A stretch of 50,807 nt of DNA from a virus, in IMG/VR virus record IMGVR_UViG_3300028592_000019, positions 1 to 50,807 of that record; one strand, given 5' to 3'. Position 1 is the stretch's first letter. Every line of letters starts with the position of its first letter. A model generated the notes under the pieces. It worked only from the letters and a program-made list of their open reading frames with translations. It had not been told where the DNA came from and ran no database searches. Below are positions 30,388-38,436 of the stretch, one piece after another. A program made the translations under genes and the position numbers.

Positions 30388-30412
30388 CAAAAGGGGGCCG
30401 CGGGCGACCCCC
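30388..30412 (-). terminator. Rho-independent terminator after the major capsid gene
   Basis: On the minus strand GGGGG-T-CGC-CC-GCG-G-CCCCC forms a nearly perfect hairpin followed by TTTTG. It lies in the 69-bp gap between the capsid gene and the next gene. The short T run suggests partial termination that would give more capsid than downstream mRNA. Confidence 0.72.
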
Positions 30413-30430
30413 TCATAATCAGGACGGTGA

Positions 30431-31393
30431 TCAGGCCGGCGGGGCGGTAACTTCATCCGCATAGGCGGCAGACTTCGGCAGGCGCCATTCGGTGCCACCG
30501 GTACGGGCGATGATGCCGGTTTCGAAGCCCATGATGGACTTCTGGCGCGGCTGGAGCACGGTGCGGGGCATCGGGAGGTGGAAGCGAACGACCTCCTCGT
30601 CGCGGCGATACGCAACCATGCGACCGCCACCGTCCTGCGAAGCCGTTGCCAGTTCGCGAGCGCCGTAGATGTTGAGCGGCTGGCCAGTTTCGAGGGTGTA
30701 GACGTTGTTCTTGCGGATATAGTCGAGCACCGTGATCGTGCCGTCACCGCTACCCAGGCGCTTGGTGCCGGCGGCACGGATCGCAGCAGGGGGCAGAGCG
30801 AGCGAGTCAGCCCACTCCACTTCCGAGGTCTGCGTCCGCACACGGCTCAGAACCTCGTCAACGTCGGTAAGGATCTGGTCGGCCGTCTTGGCTGGCCAGA
30901 ATGTGCCGGGCGTTGCAACATCAGCGCGAGGGACTTCCGAACTGTTGGCAAAGCCAGTCCAGTTCTTTTCGGTCGAGCCGACGAAGGCGATGGAGTTCAG
31001 AAGGCGCTCCACCTTGTCGGTGGCGCTCATCGCGTCGGTGTTGCTGAGATTGAGGCCATAGAGCGCGGCCTGATTGATCTCTTCGATGGTCCATTCCCAC
31101 CCGGAGCCGATCATCGCAAAGTCGTGCGATGCCTGGTCCTTGGTGGTCTTGTTGAAGGGCATATCAGTGCCCGACCCGGAGATGAACTTGGCTTCACCGG
31201 CACTATCGACCGAGAAGAAGGTCGTGCCGATAGCCCATGCGTTGCCTTCGGTGATGACGGGGATAACCGCCGCATAATTGAAGGTTGGATACCGGCGCTG
31301 ATAGACGCGGGTTTCGATGTTGCGCCCCTGCGCGATCACGAAGGGGTAAGCAGCCTGAGCGTCAGCAAAGGGCTGGCGGATCATCTGGTTCAT
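30431..31393 (-). CDS. Major capsid protein (DUF2184 type)
   Basis: A 320-aa protein: Arg-Tyr-Pro-Thr-Phe-Asn-Tyr near 34, Ile-Gly-Ser-Gly-Trp-Glu-Trp-Thr-Ile-Glu-Glu-Ile near 96, Asp-Lys-Val-Glu-Arg-Leu-Leu-Asn near 127, and a C-terminal Gln-Lys-Ser-Ile-Met-Gly-Phe-Glu-Thr-Gly. These fit the HK97-fold DUF2184 capsid family, which comes with DUF2213 protease and a cement protein, both present upstream. High expression is expected. Confidence 0.92.
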   Translation of the reverse strand: MNQMIRQPFADAQAAYPFVIAQGRNIETRVYQRRYPTFNYAAVIPVITEGNAWAIGTTFFSVDSAGEAKFISGSGTDMPFNKTTKDQASHDFAMIGSGWEWTIEEINQAALYGLNLSNTDAMSATDKVERLLNSIAFVGSTEKNWTGFANSSEVPRADVATPGTFWPAKTADQILTDVDEVLSRVRTQTSEVEWADSLALPPAAIRAAGTKRLGSGDGTITVLDYIRKNNVYTLETGQPLNIYGARELATASQDGGGRMVAYRRDEEVVRFHLPMPRTVLQPRQKSIMGFETGIIARTGGTEWRLPKSAAYADEVTAPPA

Positions 31394-31413
31394 GATTGCT
31401 GGTCCTTTCGCGA

Positions 31414-32166
31414 TCAGCGGAGCTTCAGGGAGACTTCAACGATGTCGCCATCAGCCCCCGAGGTGTCGAATGTGGCACCAGGGATGCGGATATGCGTCAC
31501 CGTCGAGGTGTAGCGGCCCGTCGCCGGGTTCCAGTACACATCGCCGCCATCGACCACTGCAGCGCCCGCCGTGACGTACATCTGACCCATGGTCATGAAT
31601 GCCCCGGTGAAATACTGCGGATAGATGTCGGGCTGGGCGCCAGATGCCGCAGGCGGCACGGACGGGTTGAGCACGGCCAGGCCCAGGAACTTGGCGTTGG
31701 CGGTGTAGGTGACCGTAATGGTCATCTGGTCGCCAATGGCAGGATCGGTGCCAGCGTCGGTGATGGTGAAGGGGCCAATGCCGCCGATGGTGGCAGGGGT
31801 TCCCGTGGTCACCTCGCCAAGCGGAATGCCGTCTGGATCCGTCATCAGGAACACGGCAGTTGCGCCGGCCGTAATAGCGGACAGCAGATAGACGCCCTGC
31901 TTGGCACCAGCAGCGACAGCAGGGGCCGCCGTAATGGTCTGGGCGCCGGTATTGCCAGCGGCGGCAGCGCCGACAGAAGTGGCAGCGAAGGCAGCGCCAG
32001 CAACAACGCCGTGATCGCCAGAACCGCGGAAAGCGGGCTGGCCGAACGCAATGCCGGCTGCCGATTCGACGGTGCGGGAAACCTTGTTGCACTTCTCCTC
32101 ATTGGCGATCTGGCCGGGAAGGCCCTTCGCAGGAGCATTGCCGTAAGTGGTCTGATAGGGTGCCAT
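31414..32166 (-). CDS. Capsid decoration/cement protein (DUF2190-like)
   Basis: A 250-aa Ala/Gly/Thr-rich beta protein between protease and capsid genes. Start Met-Ala-Pro-Tyr-Gln-Thr-Thr-Tyr, later Glu-Ser-Ala-Ala-Gly-Ile-Ala-Phe-Gly-Gln-Pro-Ala. Gene order and composition are those of the structural cement family. Confidence 0.85.
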   Translation of the reverse strand: MAPYQTTYGNAPAKGLPGQIANEEKCNKVSRTVESAAGIAFGQPAFRGSGDHGVVAGAAFAATSVGAAAAGNTGAQTITAAPAVAAGAKQGVYLLSAITAGATAVFLMTDPDGIPLGEVTTGTPATIGGIGPFTITDAGTDPAIGDQMTITVTYTANAKFLGLAVLNPSVPPAASGAQPDIYPQYFTGAFMTMGQMYVTAGAAVVDGGDVYWNPATGRYTSTVTHIRIPGATFDTSGADGDIVEVSLKLR

Positions 32167-32179
32167 GGTGGCGCGCTCC

Positions 32180-32740
32180 TCAGTTCGCCTTGGCCTGATG
32201 CGCCGACGTCATGTCGGCAAGCATCGCGGCGCGGGCATCGTTGACGGGCTTGAGATCGTCGGCAGTGGGCGTCAGCCCATCAGCAACGACTTCGCGGAAG
32301 GGGTCCTTGTCGCCAGCCTTCTTGACGGCATCCTCGACCAGGATTTCGAAGCGGGCGTCGATATAGGCTTCGGGCTTGTCCTTGGCGGCATCGCCAACAA
32401 CAGCCACGACCACGGCCTTCTTGATGTCGGCATCGGACAGACCATCGGTCTTGACGTCCTTGGCCAGCACCTTGGCCTTGCCGATCAGGTCGGCGCGGGA
32501 GGCGACGAGCTTGTCGATGGCAGCGGCGTCAAGCACCTTGCTCTTGAGGGCGTCGATTTCGGCGTCCTTCTTGGCAATGTCGGCATCCTTGGCTGCCAGC
32601 GCAGTTGCATGATCTGCCAGAACCTTGACGGATGCATCATTGGCATCGGCAAGGCGCTTCTGGAGGGTGGCGATGACGGTGGCGCCCTGGTCGGTCACTT
32701 CGACCGGGATGCCATCGACAGTTACCGTCTTCAGGGTCAT
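32180..32740 (-). CDS. Nested scaffold protein (internal start in the protease gene)
   Basis: ATG 32740 (codon 198 of the protease gene) has AAGGA seven bases upstream and begins the 186-residue helical scaffold part in the same frame. This would give a free scaffold in excess over the protease, as with lambda C/Nu3. The start site is visible; its use is inferred. Confidence 0.6.
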   Translation of the reverse strand: MTLKTVTVDGIPVEVTDQGATVIATLQKRLADANDASVKVLADHATALAAKDADIAKKDAEIDALKSKVLDAAAIDKLVASRADLIGKAKVLAKDVKTDGLSDADIKKAVVVAVVGDAAKDKPEAYIDARFEILVEDAVKKAGDKDPFREVVADGLTPTADDLKPVNDARAAMLADMTSAHQAKAN

Positions 32741-33331
32741 TGGAGGGTCCTTTTCAGGGGTTGCGTCAGTGATCGGGGCAGCGCCCCAGGAATACGCACC
32801 GTCACCGATGCGAAGCTGGTCCCCGCCGCGTGCCTTCTCGACAATCGCGACGTGGTTCATTTTGAAGTCGGACATGATGGCGTCGTACGCCTCGCCCGTT
32901 GGGCTGATGCCGTCGCCCAGCGTCACATTGGCGTCGTAGCCCATGGACAACTCGACTGCGGCGCCGGACTCGACCGTCTGGATGCCCTTGGCATCGCGGA
33001 GCATCATGGGGACGCGGACGAACTCACCGTCGCGCATCACCTCATCGCCCACCTCGCCTACGGCAAGGTCTTTCCAGGTATCGGCTGTGACCTTGACCGA
33101 TGGGTGGCCAATGGTGATGGGCACGCCAGCATAGGAGCCGATGGCGTCCTTCTTGAAGACCTCACTCTCGGGCCTGTAGACGCGCACCACGGCCTTGTCG
33201 GTGATGCCAAGCTCTACCCCAAGGTAGGCTTGCACATTGCCGCCACGAGCCACCTTTGCCGATGCTACGGCATAGCCATCCGCTGTCCGACGCAGCGCGC
33301 CGTCCATCGTCATCCGATCGGTGAATTGCAT
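32180..33331 (-). CDS. Prohead protease-scaffold protein (DUF2213)
   Basis: A 383-aa protein. The N-terminal 190 residues hold the protease part: Ile-Gly-His-Pro, Glu-Leu-Ser-Met-Gly-Tyr and Met-Asn-His-Val-Ala-Ile-Val, the conserved Gly-His-Pro, Ser and Asn-His motifs of DUF2213. Residues 198-383 are Ala/Lys/Asp-rich helices typical of a scaffold. Cleavage of the capsid precursor and of the scaffold is the expected role. Confidence 0.9.
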   Translation of the reverse strand: MQFTDRMTMDGALRRTADGYAVASAKVARGGNVQAYLGVELGITDKAVVRVYRPESEVFKKDAIGSYAGVPITIGHPSVKVTADTWKDLAVGEVGDEVMRDGEFVRVPMMLRDAKGIQTVESGAAVELSMGYDANVTLGDGISPTGEAYDAIMSDFKMNHVAIVEKARGGDQLRIGDGAYSWGAAPITDATPEKDPPMTLKTVTVDGIPVEVTDQGATVIATLQKRLADANDASVKVLADHATALAAKDADIAKKDAEIDALKSKVLDAAAIDKLVASRADLIGKAKVLAKDVKTDGLSDADIKKAVVVAVVGDAAKDKPEAYIDARFEILVEDAVKKAGDKDPFREVVADGLTPTADDLKPVNDARAAMLADMTSAHQAKAN

Positions 33332-33334
33332 GGG

Positions 33335-35209
33335 TTATTCCTCGGTGAGCCCTTCGGCCCAATCCTCTTTGACCTCGGCAAACAGTTCCGGCCCCAGCAC
33401 GATCTCGCCCTGGTACGGTTCCACCTTGCTTAGATCCCCCTTGAAGCCATAGCTGATGGTGATGTGCGGCTGGTACTCGGGATGATCCCAAGACCCACCT
33501 GCCTCGGTCACCGCCTCATTGCGCCAGCGCAGTTCATTGGCAGTGAACAGCAGGACTGTGGCCTCCCCGAACTGTTCCATGAGACGTGGTCCACCGGGAC
33601 CGACCTTCAGTTCCGGTGCCCACGACTCCCCGACGCGCATCCAATCAACCGGCGTCTTGCTGTAGGCGATGGTGACGTGCAGTTCATCGGCCGGCAGCGT
33701 GGTTTCGAAGCCCTGCGACTTGGCCCAGGCGATGATAGCGCCGGCGTTCTTGACCTTGCGCTGAATATACAGCGAGCGTGGAGCGGCATCGTTCGCGGCC
33801 AGGCGCTGGCGCTGCTGTTCCGCAGGATCGTTGCCATTGGCAGCAACACCAAGGGCAGCGGCTTCGGCACCCTCGTCTTCCTCCTGTTCGGAGAGCTTGC
33901 CGTATTCCTCGATTGCGGCTTCTAGGCCGCTCAAGGAGCCGTCTTCTATGAGTTCGTTGACCAGAGCGTCGGACAGGGCCTCAATGGGCATCAGCGGCTC
34001 ACTGGTGCCGCCATTGCCAGCAATGACGCGGGCAGCATCAGCCTTCATCTTGAAGGTTTCAGCCTTCTCCTTTTCGGAGAGGGTGTAGAGCGGCGCCCAG
34101 CGGCTATAGATCGAAGGGTCTCGGTCACCAAGCGCGGAACGAACAATCACCTCGTCCAGGCGGTTCATGGCCGGCGTCAGTTCTGTGCGCTGCCGGGCAG
34201 CGATGTTGTCGTAATAGTTCTTGAGCGCGGTGTCGCCATTGCTGCCAAGCCCGCTGGGGGCCTGCATGAGCAGACGAGACACCGGGATATCTGCGGCACC
34301 CGAGGCGATCTCAAGGTACTTCTGCATCAGCTCGGGAAGCTGCGCGAAATTGATCTGTTTCTGCTCCCACTTCTCGCCCAGCGCCGTATCGCCGTTCGCG
34401 CCATTACCCTCGAGCAGCACCATGTTGAACATGGACTTGATCGTGTTGGCGTAGGTGAAGCGATCCGTAACCGACTTGGTGCCGGCAGCCGTGGATAGGG
34501 CCTTAGACAGACCTGGAATGTAGATGACGTCGGCCTTGGCCTCGGGGATCAATGCGGCGACATGAGCCTGTGCGGAACCGGCATTGATAATGGCGTCCCC
34601 AACCACCTGAAGGATGGAATCGCCCCAGTTATCCGCAGCGATCGAGAACCGATCATCCATGACAGGAGCGCCGATGAACCGCACCATGCGGCTGGGATGA
34701 ACCCGCACCTGCGCGCCAGTCCCGCCATTGACCTCGTAATATTCGGGCTGGCCGTAGTAGACGCTGCGCACATCGGTTATCAGCGGGCCTGTAGTGACCT
34801 TGCTGCGGTCCAGCACGTGGAGATAGAGCAAGTCGCCATGCTTGACGTTCTCGACCAGCAATTCCTTGTCTGGGGCACCGTCACGCATGCCCATGTAGAT
34901 AGCCGCGCCGCCGAAGAGCCGAGCCTTCTGCAGGGCCATAGTGACCTTGGGCTGAAGGCTGATCTCCGGCAGTTTCTCGACAGCCTCGATTGCCTCGATC
35001 TGCTCGTTCGTGGCCTGCCATTCCCGCCATTCGCGAGTCATATCGTTCGGGATGATGTCCACGACCTTGCGGGCCAGCCAGTCAGACCGGTGCATGGCGT
35101 TAAGCTGGTCATCGCCAATGGGCACAAAGACGTAGCCGAGGCTGGTATTCTTATCCTTGGACGTGCCGAGACCTGTGACCAGGCTCTTGAGCGTGTCTGC
35201 CAGCCACAT
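33335..35209 (-). CDS. Portal protein fused to an Acb1-like 2H phosphoesterase
   Basis: A 624-aa protein. Residues 1-470 are a DUF1073-type portal (Ile-Pro-Asn-Asp-Met-Thr-Arg-Glu-Trp near 53, Gly-Gly-Ala-Ala-Ile-Tyr-Met-Gly near 100, Gly-Leu-Gly-Ser-Asn-Gly-Asp near 320). After an acidic linker, residues 478-624 have two His-x-Thr motifs, His511-Val-Thr513 and His582-Ile-Thr584, each in a hydrophobic strand: the signature of 2H phosphoesterases and of the anti-CBASS protein Acb1, known to occur fused to this portal family. It may degrade cyclic oligonucleotide alarm signals. Confidence 0.9.
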   Translation of the reverse strand: MWLADTLKSLVTGLGTSKDKNTSLGYVFVPIGDDQLNAMHRSDWLARKVVDIIPNDMTREWREWQATNEQIEAIEAVEKLPEISLQPKVTMALQKARLFGGAAIYMGMRDGAPDKELLVENVKHGDLLYLHVLDRSKVTTGPLITDVRSVYYGQPEYYEVNGGTGAQVRVHPSRMVRFIGAPVMDDRFSIAADNWGDSILQVVGDAIINAGSAQAHVAALIPEAKADVIYIPGLSKALSTAAGTKSVTDRFTYANTIKSMFNMVLLEGNGANGDTALGEKWEQKQINFAQLPELMQKYLEIASGAADIPVSRLLMQAPSGLGSNGDTALKNYYDNIAARQRTELTPAMNRLDEVIVRSALGDRDPSIYSRWAPLYTLSEKEKAETFKMKADAARVIAGNGGTSEPLMPIEALSDALVNELIEDGSLSGLEAAIEEYGKLSEQEEDEGAEAAALGVAANGNDPAEQQRQRLAANDAAPRSLYIQRKVKNAGAIIAWAKSQGFETTLPADELHVTIAYSKTPVDWMRVGESWAPELKVGPGGPRLMEQFGEATVLLFTANELRWRNEAVTEAGGSWDHPEYQPHITISYGFKGDLSKVEPYQGEIVLGPELFAEVKEDWAEGLTEE

Positions 35210-36741
35210 CAGCCTGTTACTCCCAGCATGCCATAAACGAAGTGCGATTGGGCCAACTCATCGAAGGCCCGAGTTGCCGCGTCTGCCTGATCCTTGAACT
35301 TCCCATTCGGGAACGTGCAAAGCTCATCTAGAAACGGCTCAATCCATGCATCCCTTACCGGGTCGCCCGTCATTAGAATGTCGACGTTGCCGGCTTCTGC
35401 CTGAGCCGATAGCGGACCGGCACGGGTCACCTTGTCGCCACTTTCCGGGCTCGATTTGGCTGTGTAGCCGGCCAACTGCTTGACCAAGTATCCAGCCTGT
35501 GACTTGCCTGCCTGGCCGGGGTCCTGCGGCAGCGAGATCCGGCACTCCCTGCCATCAGTCGCAGCGGTGCTGAGGATCAGCCTTTCGACCCCACCAGACG
35601 AAAGATGATCTCGTACCGAATGGGCGATGATGAACCGGCCATCAGGATACCGGCCGATTTTCACCCCTGCGGTGTATGCAGCGCTGTCATCGACCGTTGC
35701 TGCCAAATCCCAACCCCGGGCGAACTCTGTGGCGGCCGGGAAGGCAGCTTTGAAGGCGAACCACGCCCGCTTAAACATACCGCCCTCACGGGGCGCGGGA
35801 CGCTGCTGGAACTGCCCCGCCGTAGCGTAGGAGCCCATAACCTTCTTGTCGCGTTCCACCACTTCACGGGGGAAGCGGGCCGGGAATAGCAATTCGCCAT
35901 CTACCCTGCGCGGATCTTCGAAACCGATGGAAGTGTAGCACTTCCGTTCCGGCTCGAACTCCATCGGCAGCATCAGATGCTCGTAGCCGAAGTCCTTGGC
36001 CAGGATCATTCCTGCCACGTCGTTCTCGTGCAGACGCTGCATCACCACGATAATCGCGGAGCGATCCGGGTTATTCAGTCGGGTCGGCACCGCCTCGCGA
36101 AACGTCTCATTGACTGCATCCCGCTTGACGTCAGACCCCGCATCATCAACCGATAGCGGATCATCGATCAGCACACGGTCACCGCGGGAGCCTGTCAGGC
36201 CCGTGAACGCCATCGCCTCGCGAAAACCGGTGGCGTCGTTTTCGAACTTGAGCTTGGCGTTCTGGTCCGACATGAGCCGAACCGTGCTGCCCCAGCGCTC
36301 CTGATACCATTCCGAGGCGATCAGGCGCCGCATCTTGAGGTTGTCGCGAATTGCCAGCGGATGGCTGTGCGACGTACCCAAATAGCGCATATGCGGGAGG
36401 CCTCGCGGCCCCCACTCCCACGCCGGCCACATCACCCCCACCGAGAGCGACTTCATCGTGCCAGGAGGGACATTGATCAGCAGGCGAGTGATTTGCCCGC
36501 TGGTGACTGCCTCCAAGTGCTCAGAGACGGCATCGATGTGCCATCCGTGCTTATACGGCTGTCCGGGTTCCAGAACGTGCCAAGCGGCCTGTGTGAACGA
36601 TGCGAGCGAGACGCCTGCGGTCTCGATATCGCGATCAAGGTTCTCCTGCGCCTGCCTCTTCTGCCGTTGCGCTGCCAGGGCTTCCAATAAGCCCGAGCTT
36701 CGCGAGAACGGGATAGGCTGCTTCGAGAGATGCAAGTTCAT
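35209..36741 (-). CDS. terL: Terminase large subunit
   Basis: A 510-aa packaging motor. Walker A-like Asn-Val-Pro-Pro-Gly-Thr-Met-Lys-Ser at 90-98, Walker B Val-Leu-Ile-Asp-Asp-Pro near 187, Gln-Arg-Leu-His-Glu-Asn-Asp coupling motif near 230, and a C-terminal nuclease domain starting at Arg-Gly-Trp-Asp-Leu-Ala near 343. The ATG at 36741 overlaps the small subunit by 107 bases; no better in-frame start with a ribosome site is seen, so the exact start is uncertain. Confidence 0.93.
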   Translation of the reverse strand: MNLHLSKQPIPFSRSSGLLEALAAQRQKRQAQENLDRDIETAGVSLASFTQAAWHVLEPGQPYKHGWHIDAVSEHLEAVTSGQITRLLINVPPGTMKSLSVGVMWPAWEWGPRGLPHMRYLGTSHSHPLAIRDNLKMRRLIASEWYQERWGSTVRLMSDQNAKLKFENDATGFREAMAFTGLTGSRGDRVLIDDPLSVDDAGSDVKRDAVNETFREAVPTRLNNPDRSAIIVVMQRLHENDVAGMILAKDFGYEHLMLPMEFEPERKCYTSIGFEDPRRVDGELLFPARFPREVVERDKKVMGSYATAGQFQQRPAPREGGMFKRAWFAFKAAFPAATEFARGWDLAATVDDSAAYTAGVKIGRYPDGRFIIAHSVRDHLSSGGVERLILSTAATDGRECRISLPQDPGQAGKSQAGYLVKQLAGYTAKSSPESGDKVTRAGPLSAQAEAGNVDILMTGDPVRDAWIEPFLDELCTFPNGKFKDQADAATRAFDELAQSHFVYGMLGVTG

Positions 36742-37132
36742 CCTCGGTCAATCCATCCAGCATTTTGGGGGTGATGGTCACCACCTGAATAGTGCCACTA
36801 ATCTTGCGGTTCTCTGTGCCCAGCCCAAACAGCTTGGCCTTGCCCATGGTGGCCGATACGGCTGCGCTGGTCTGCTTCTCACCAATTGCGAGGGTGCGGG
36901 CTTCCTCGAGCTCGGCTGCGAGGCTTTCAACGGTCACCTCGACCTTCTTGGCCACCCTGCCCTGCAGTTCTTCTACCCGAGCAGCGACCATAACATTTGA
37001 TAACAAGCGCGATGCGCTCGGCTGGTTCGGCTTATACCCGGCATGTGCATACGCCTCGGTCGCGCTCTTGCCCTTTGCTAGCGCTTGGGCGAATGCTTCG
37101 TGACGAGGGTTTGGGAGGACGGGCATTGGCAT
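36635..37132 (-). CDS. terS: Terminase small subunit
   Basis: A 165-aa protein (a second ATG lies two codons in). N-terminal HTH: Arg-His-Glu-Ala-Phe-Ala-Gln-Ala-Leu-Ala-Lys-Gly-Lys-Ser-Ala-Thr-Glu-Ala-Tyr, Ala-Ser-Arg-Leu-Leu-Ser-Asn, the Terminase_2 pattern. A long middle helix and an acidic end follow. It binds the packaging start site. Confidence 0.9.
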   Translation of the reverse strand: MPMPVLPNPRHEAFAQALAKGKSATEAYAHAGYKPNQPSASRLLSNVMVAARVEELQGRVAKKVEVTVESLAAELEEARTLAIGEKQTSAAVSATMGKAKLFGLGTENRKISGTIQVVTITPKMLDGLTEDELASLEAAYPVLAKLGLIGSPGSATAEEAGAGEP

Positions 37133-37668
37133 CCGAACCAGAATACGAATTGGAATACTTGGGCCCTATTGGGGGCGACAAACGCTTCGGACTAAAAGGC
37201 CCTCGGGATCTGCTCGACAAACTCGAATGGGAGCTCAACTCCCTTGACCGTGGCTCAGATGCCGCTTTCGCATATGGCTGCTTTAACGCGGCGGTCACCG
37301 CGTGGCACCTTACTGACTGGTGCTGGACCTCATTTAGCGAGGATCAGCGATCAGCCTTGTGCGGACCCGGGAGTAAACTTAAGGATTTTCAGGCGCACGT
37401 GCGAGCCGAGTGCCGCGAATTGGCGATATGCGATCAGCTCGCGAATGGCTCTAAGCACTTCGAGCGCACCATGCACAACGACCCCGGGGTCAAGGCCACA
37501 GTTTCGAGAGGGGTGAATGTCTACGAAAACCTTGAAACCGGTGATTTCGCGTTTGAAGAAACCGACGTCTTATTCGTTCACGACGGCGCCGAAGGCTACG
37601 CGCCTGAAGGCCTATATAGACGCGTCATAGAATATTGGACTGGCTTTTTGGTCGCTCACGGTCTGTAG
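37126..37668 (+). CDS. Unknown plus-strand gene beside the terminase (moron candidate)
   Basis: TTG 37126 has GGAGG seven bases upstream and gives 180 aa; it overlaps the terminase small subunit start by seven bases, divergently. The protein is helical, with Phe-Asn-Ala-Ala-Val-Thr-Ala-Trp-His-Leu-Thr-Asp-Trp at about 60 and Leu-Ala-Asn-Gly-Ser-Lys-His-Phe at about 107, and a beta-rich end. The Lys-His element in a helical frame recalls HEPN-like folds, but I cannot assign a family. It is richer in A+T than neighbours. Confidence 0.7.
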   Translation: MASEPEYELEYLGPIGGDKRFGLKGPRDLLDKLEWELNSLDRGSDAAFAYGCFNAAVTAWHLTDWCWTSFSEDQRSALCGPGSKLKDFQAHVRAECRELAICDQLANGSKHFERTMHNDPGVKATVSRGVNVYENLETGDFAFEETDVLFVHDGAEGYAPEGLYRRVIEYWTGFLVAHGL

Positions 37669-37862
37669 CGGCTACAGACAGCATTTCCACGCCATCTCTG
37701 ATGCCCCGCCTATCGCCAGATTTGTTGCCCGCTTGAAGGTCGCGCCGTTGCGCACCGGTAACCAATTTGGTCCCGATTGCATTTTCCGTATTGACGCGAA
37801 CCGCGAACTGATATTGTTTGCGCATCAGGCAATTGTAGCCGACCGCAAAGGAAATCGACCCC

Positions 37863-37973
37863 ATGGCTTCTTCGCCATCCGCCTCCGGGCAAATCCCCCT
37901 CACACATCACCCACCATGTCGCCTCGTTGAGCGCGCCGCTTTCGGCTGCTGCATTTTCAACCGAGGACTATGA
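37863..37973 (+). CDS. Possible 36-aa leader ORF
   Basis: ATG 37863 with AAGGA about ten bases upstream; 36 aa with four Cys and a basic middle. Its stop is followed at once by another tiny ORF (37975-38019, 14 aa). Both precede the HTH gene at 38047, so they could be a translated leader. The rest of 37669-38046 shows only a possible TTGACG/TATTGT promoter pair (37791-37817, spacer 15) and no firm gene. Confidence 0.3.
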   Translation: MASSPSASGQIPLTHHPPCRLVERAAFGCCIFNRGL

Positions 37974-38046
37974 CATGATGATCGAACGCGCTACAGGCCC
38001 ACCACGACCGCTGTGTTGAGCAGCGGAACCATGATGGGAAAAGACG

Positions 38047-38301
38047 ATGACCGATCCAGGCAAGAAGCCGGAATACCGACGAATGACCGCAGCGGAGATT
38101 TCTGCGGCGTTCAACCGGCTCGGCCTGTCACCCAATGAATTCTGCCGACTGACCGGCTCCGCTTACAAGCGTGTCGTCGGTTCATGGCTGGAAGGCGATG
38201 ATATCCCGCAATGGGTTCCCGTCCTGCTGGCGTCGTGGCTTGCATCCCCCCAAGCCTTTGAAGCCGCGAAGGTGGAAGCCGACAGCCGCCTGATTGGATG
38301 A
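38047..38301 (+). CDS. HTH regulator, Cro/CI-like
   Basis: An 84-aa protein. Residues 14-60 form an HTH: Ala-Ala-Phe-Asn-Arg-Leu-Gly-Leu-Ser-Pro-Asn-Glu-Phe-Cys-Arg-Leu-Thr-Gly then Val-Val-Gly-Ser-Trp-Leu-Glu-Gly and Ile-Pro-Gln-Trp-Val. It sits alone on the plus strand between early-right and late operons and ends in a strong terminator. It could control the switch to late transcription. Confidence 0.75.
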   Translation: MTDPGKKPEYRRMTAAEISAAFNRLGLSPNEFCRLTGSAYKRVVGSWLEGDDIPQWVPVLLASWLASPQAFEAAKVEADSRLIG

Positions 38302-38347
38302 AAGAGCCTTATGCGTCCTCCATAACCCGATTGCCTAGAAATGACAT

Positions 38348-38375
38348 GGCCCGCTTCGCGCGGGCCTTTCTTTTT
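38348..38375 (+). terminator. Rho-independent terminator after the HTH gene
   Basis: GGCCCGC-TTCGC-GCGGGCC followed by TTTCTTTTT. It ends the 38047-38301 transcript before the convergent early-right operon. Confidence 0.9.
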
Positions 38376-38436
38376 ACGCAGTTCGGGATGTTGACGAAGG
38401 TATAGCCTACTCACTTAGCGAGTGTCGAACCGCACA

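Noticed and set aside
30578-31513. 311-codon plus-strand frame opposite the major capsid gene
   Set aside because: Antisense to a confidently assigned capsid gene; composition is that of a shadow frame.
32165-33433. 422-codon plus-strand frame opposite the protease-scaffold gene
   Set aside because: Mirror of a gene with strong third-position GC bias; spans gene borders and has no family features.
37733-37930. 65-codon plus-strand frame and 92-codon minus-strand frame in the gap after the TTG-start gene
   Set aside because: Neither has a ribosome site or protein-like composition; both overlap the likely promoter region.
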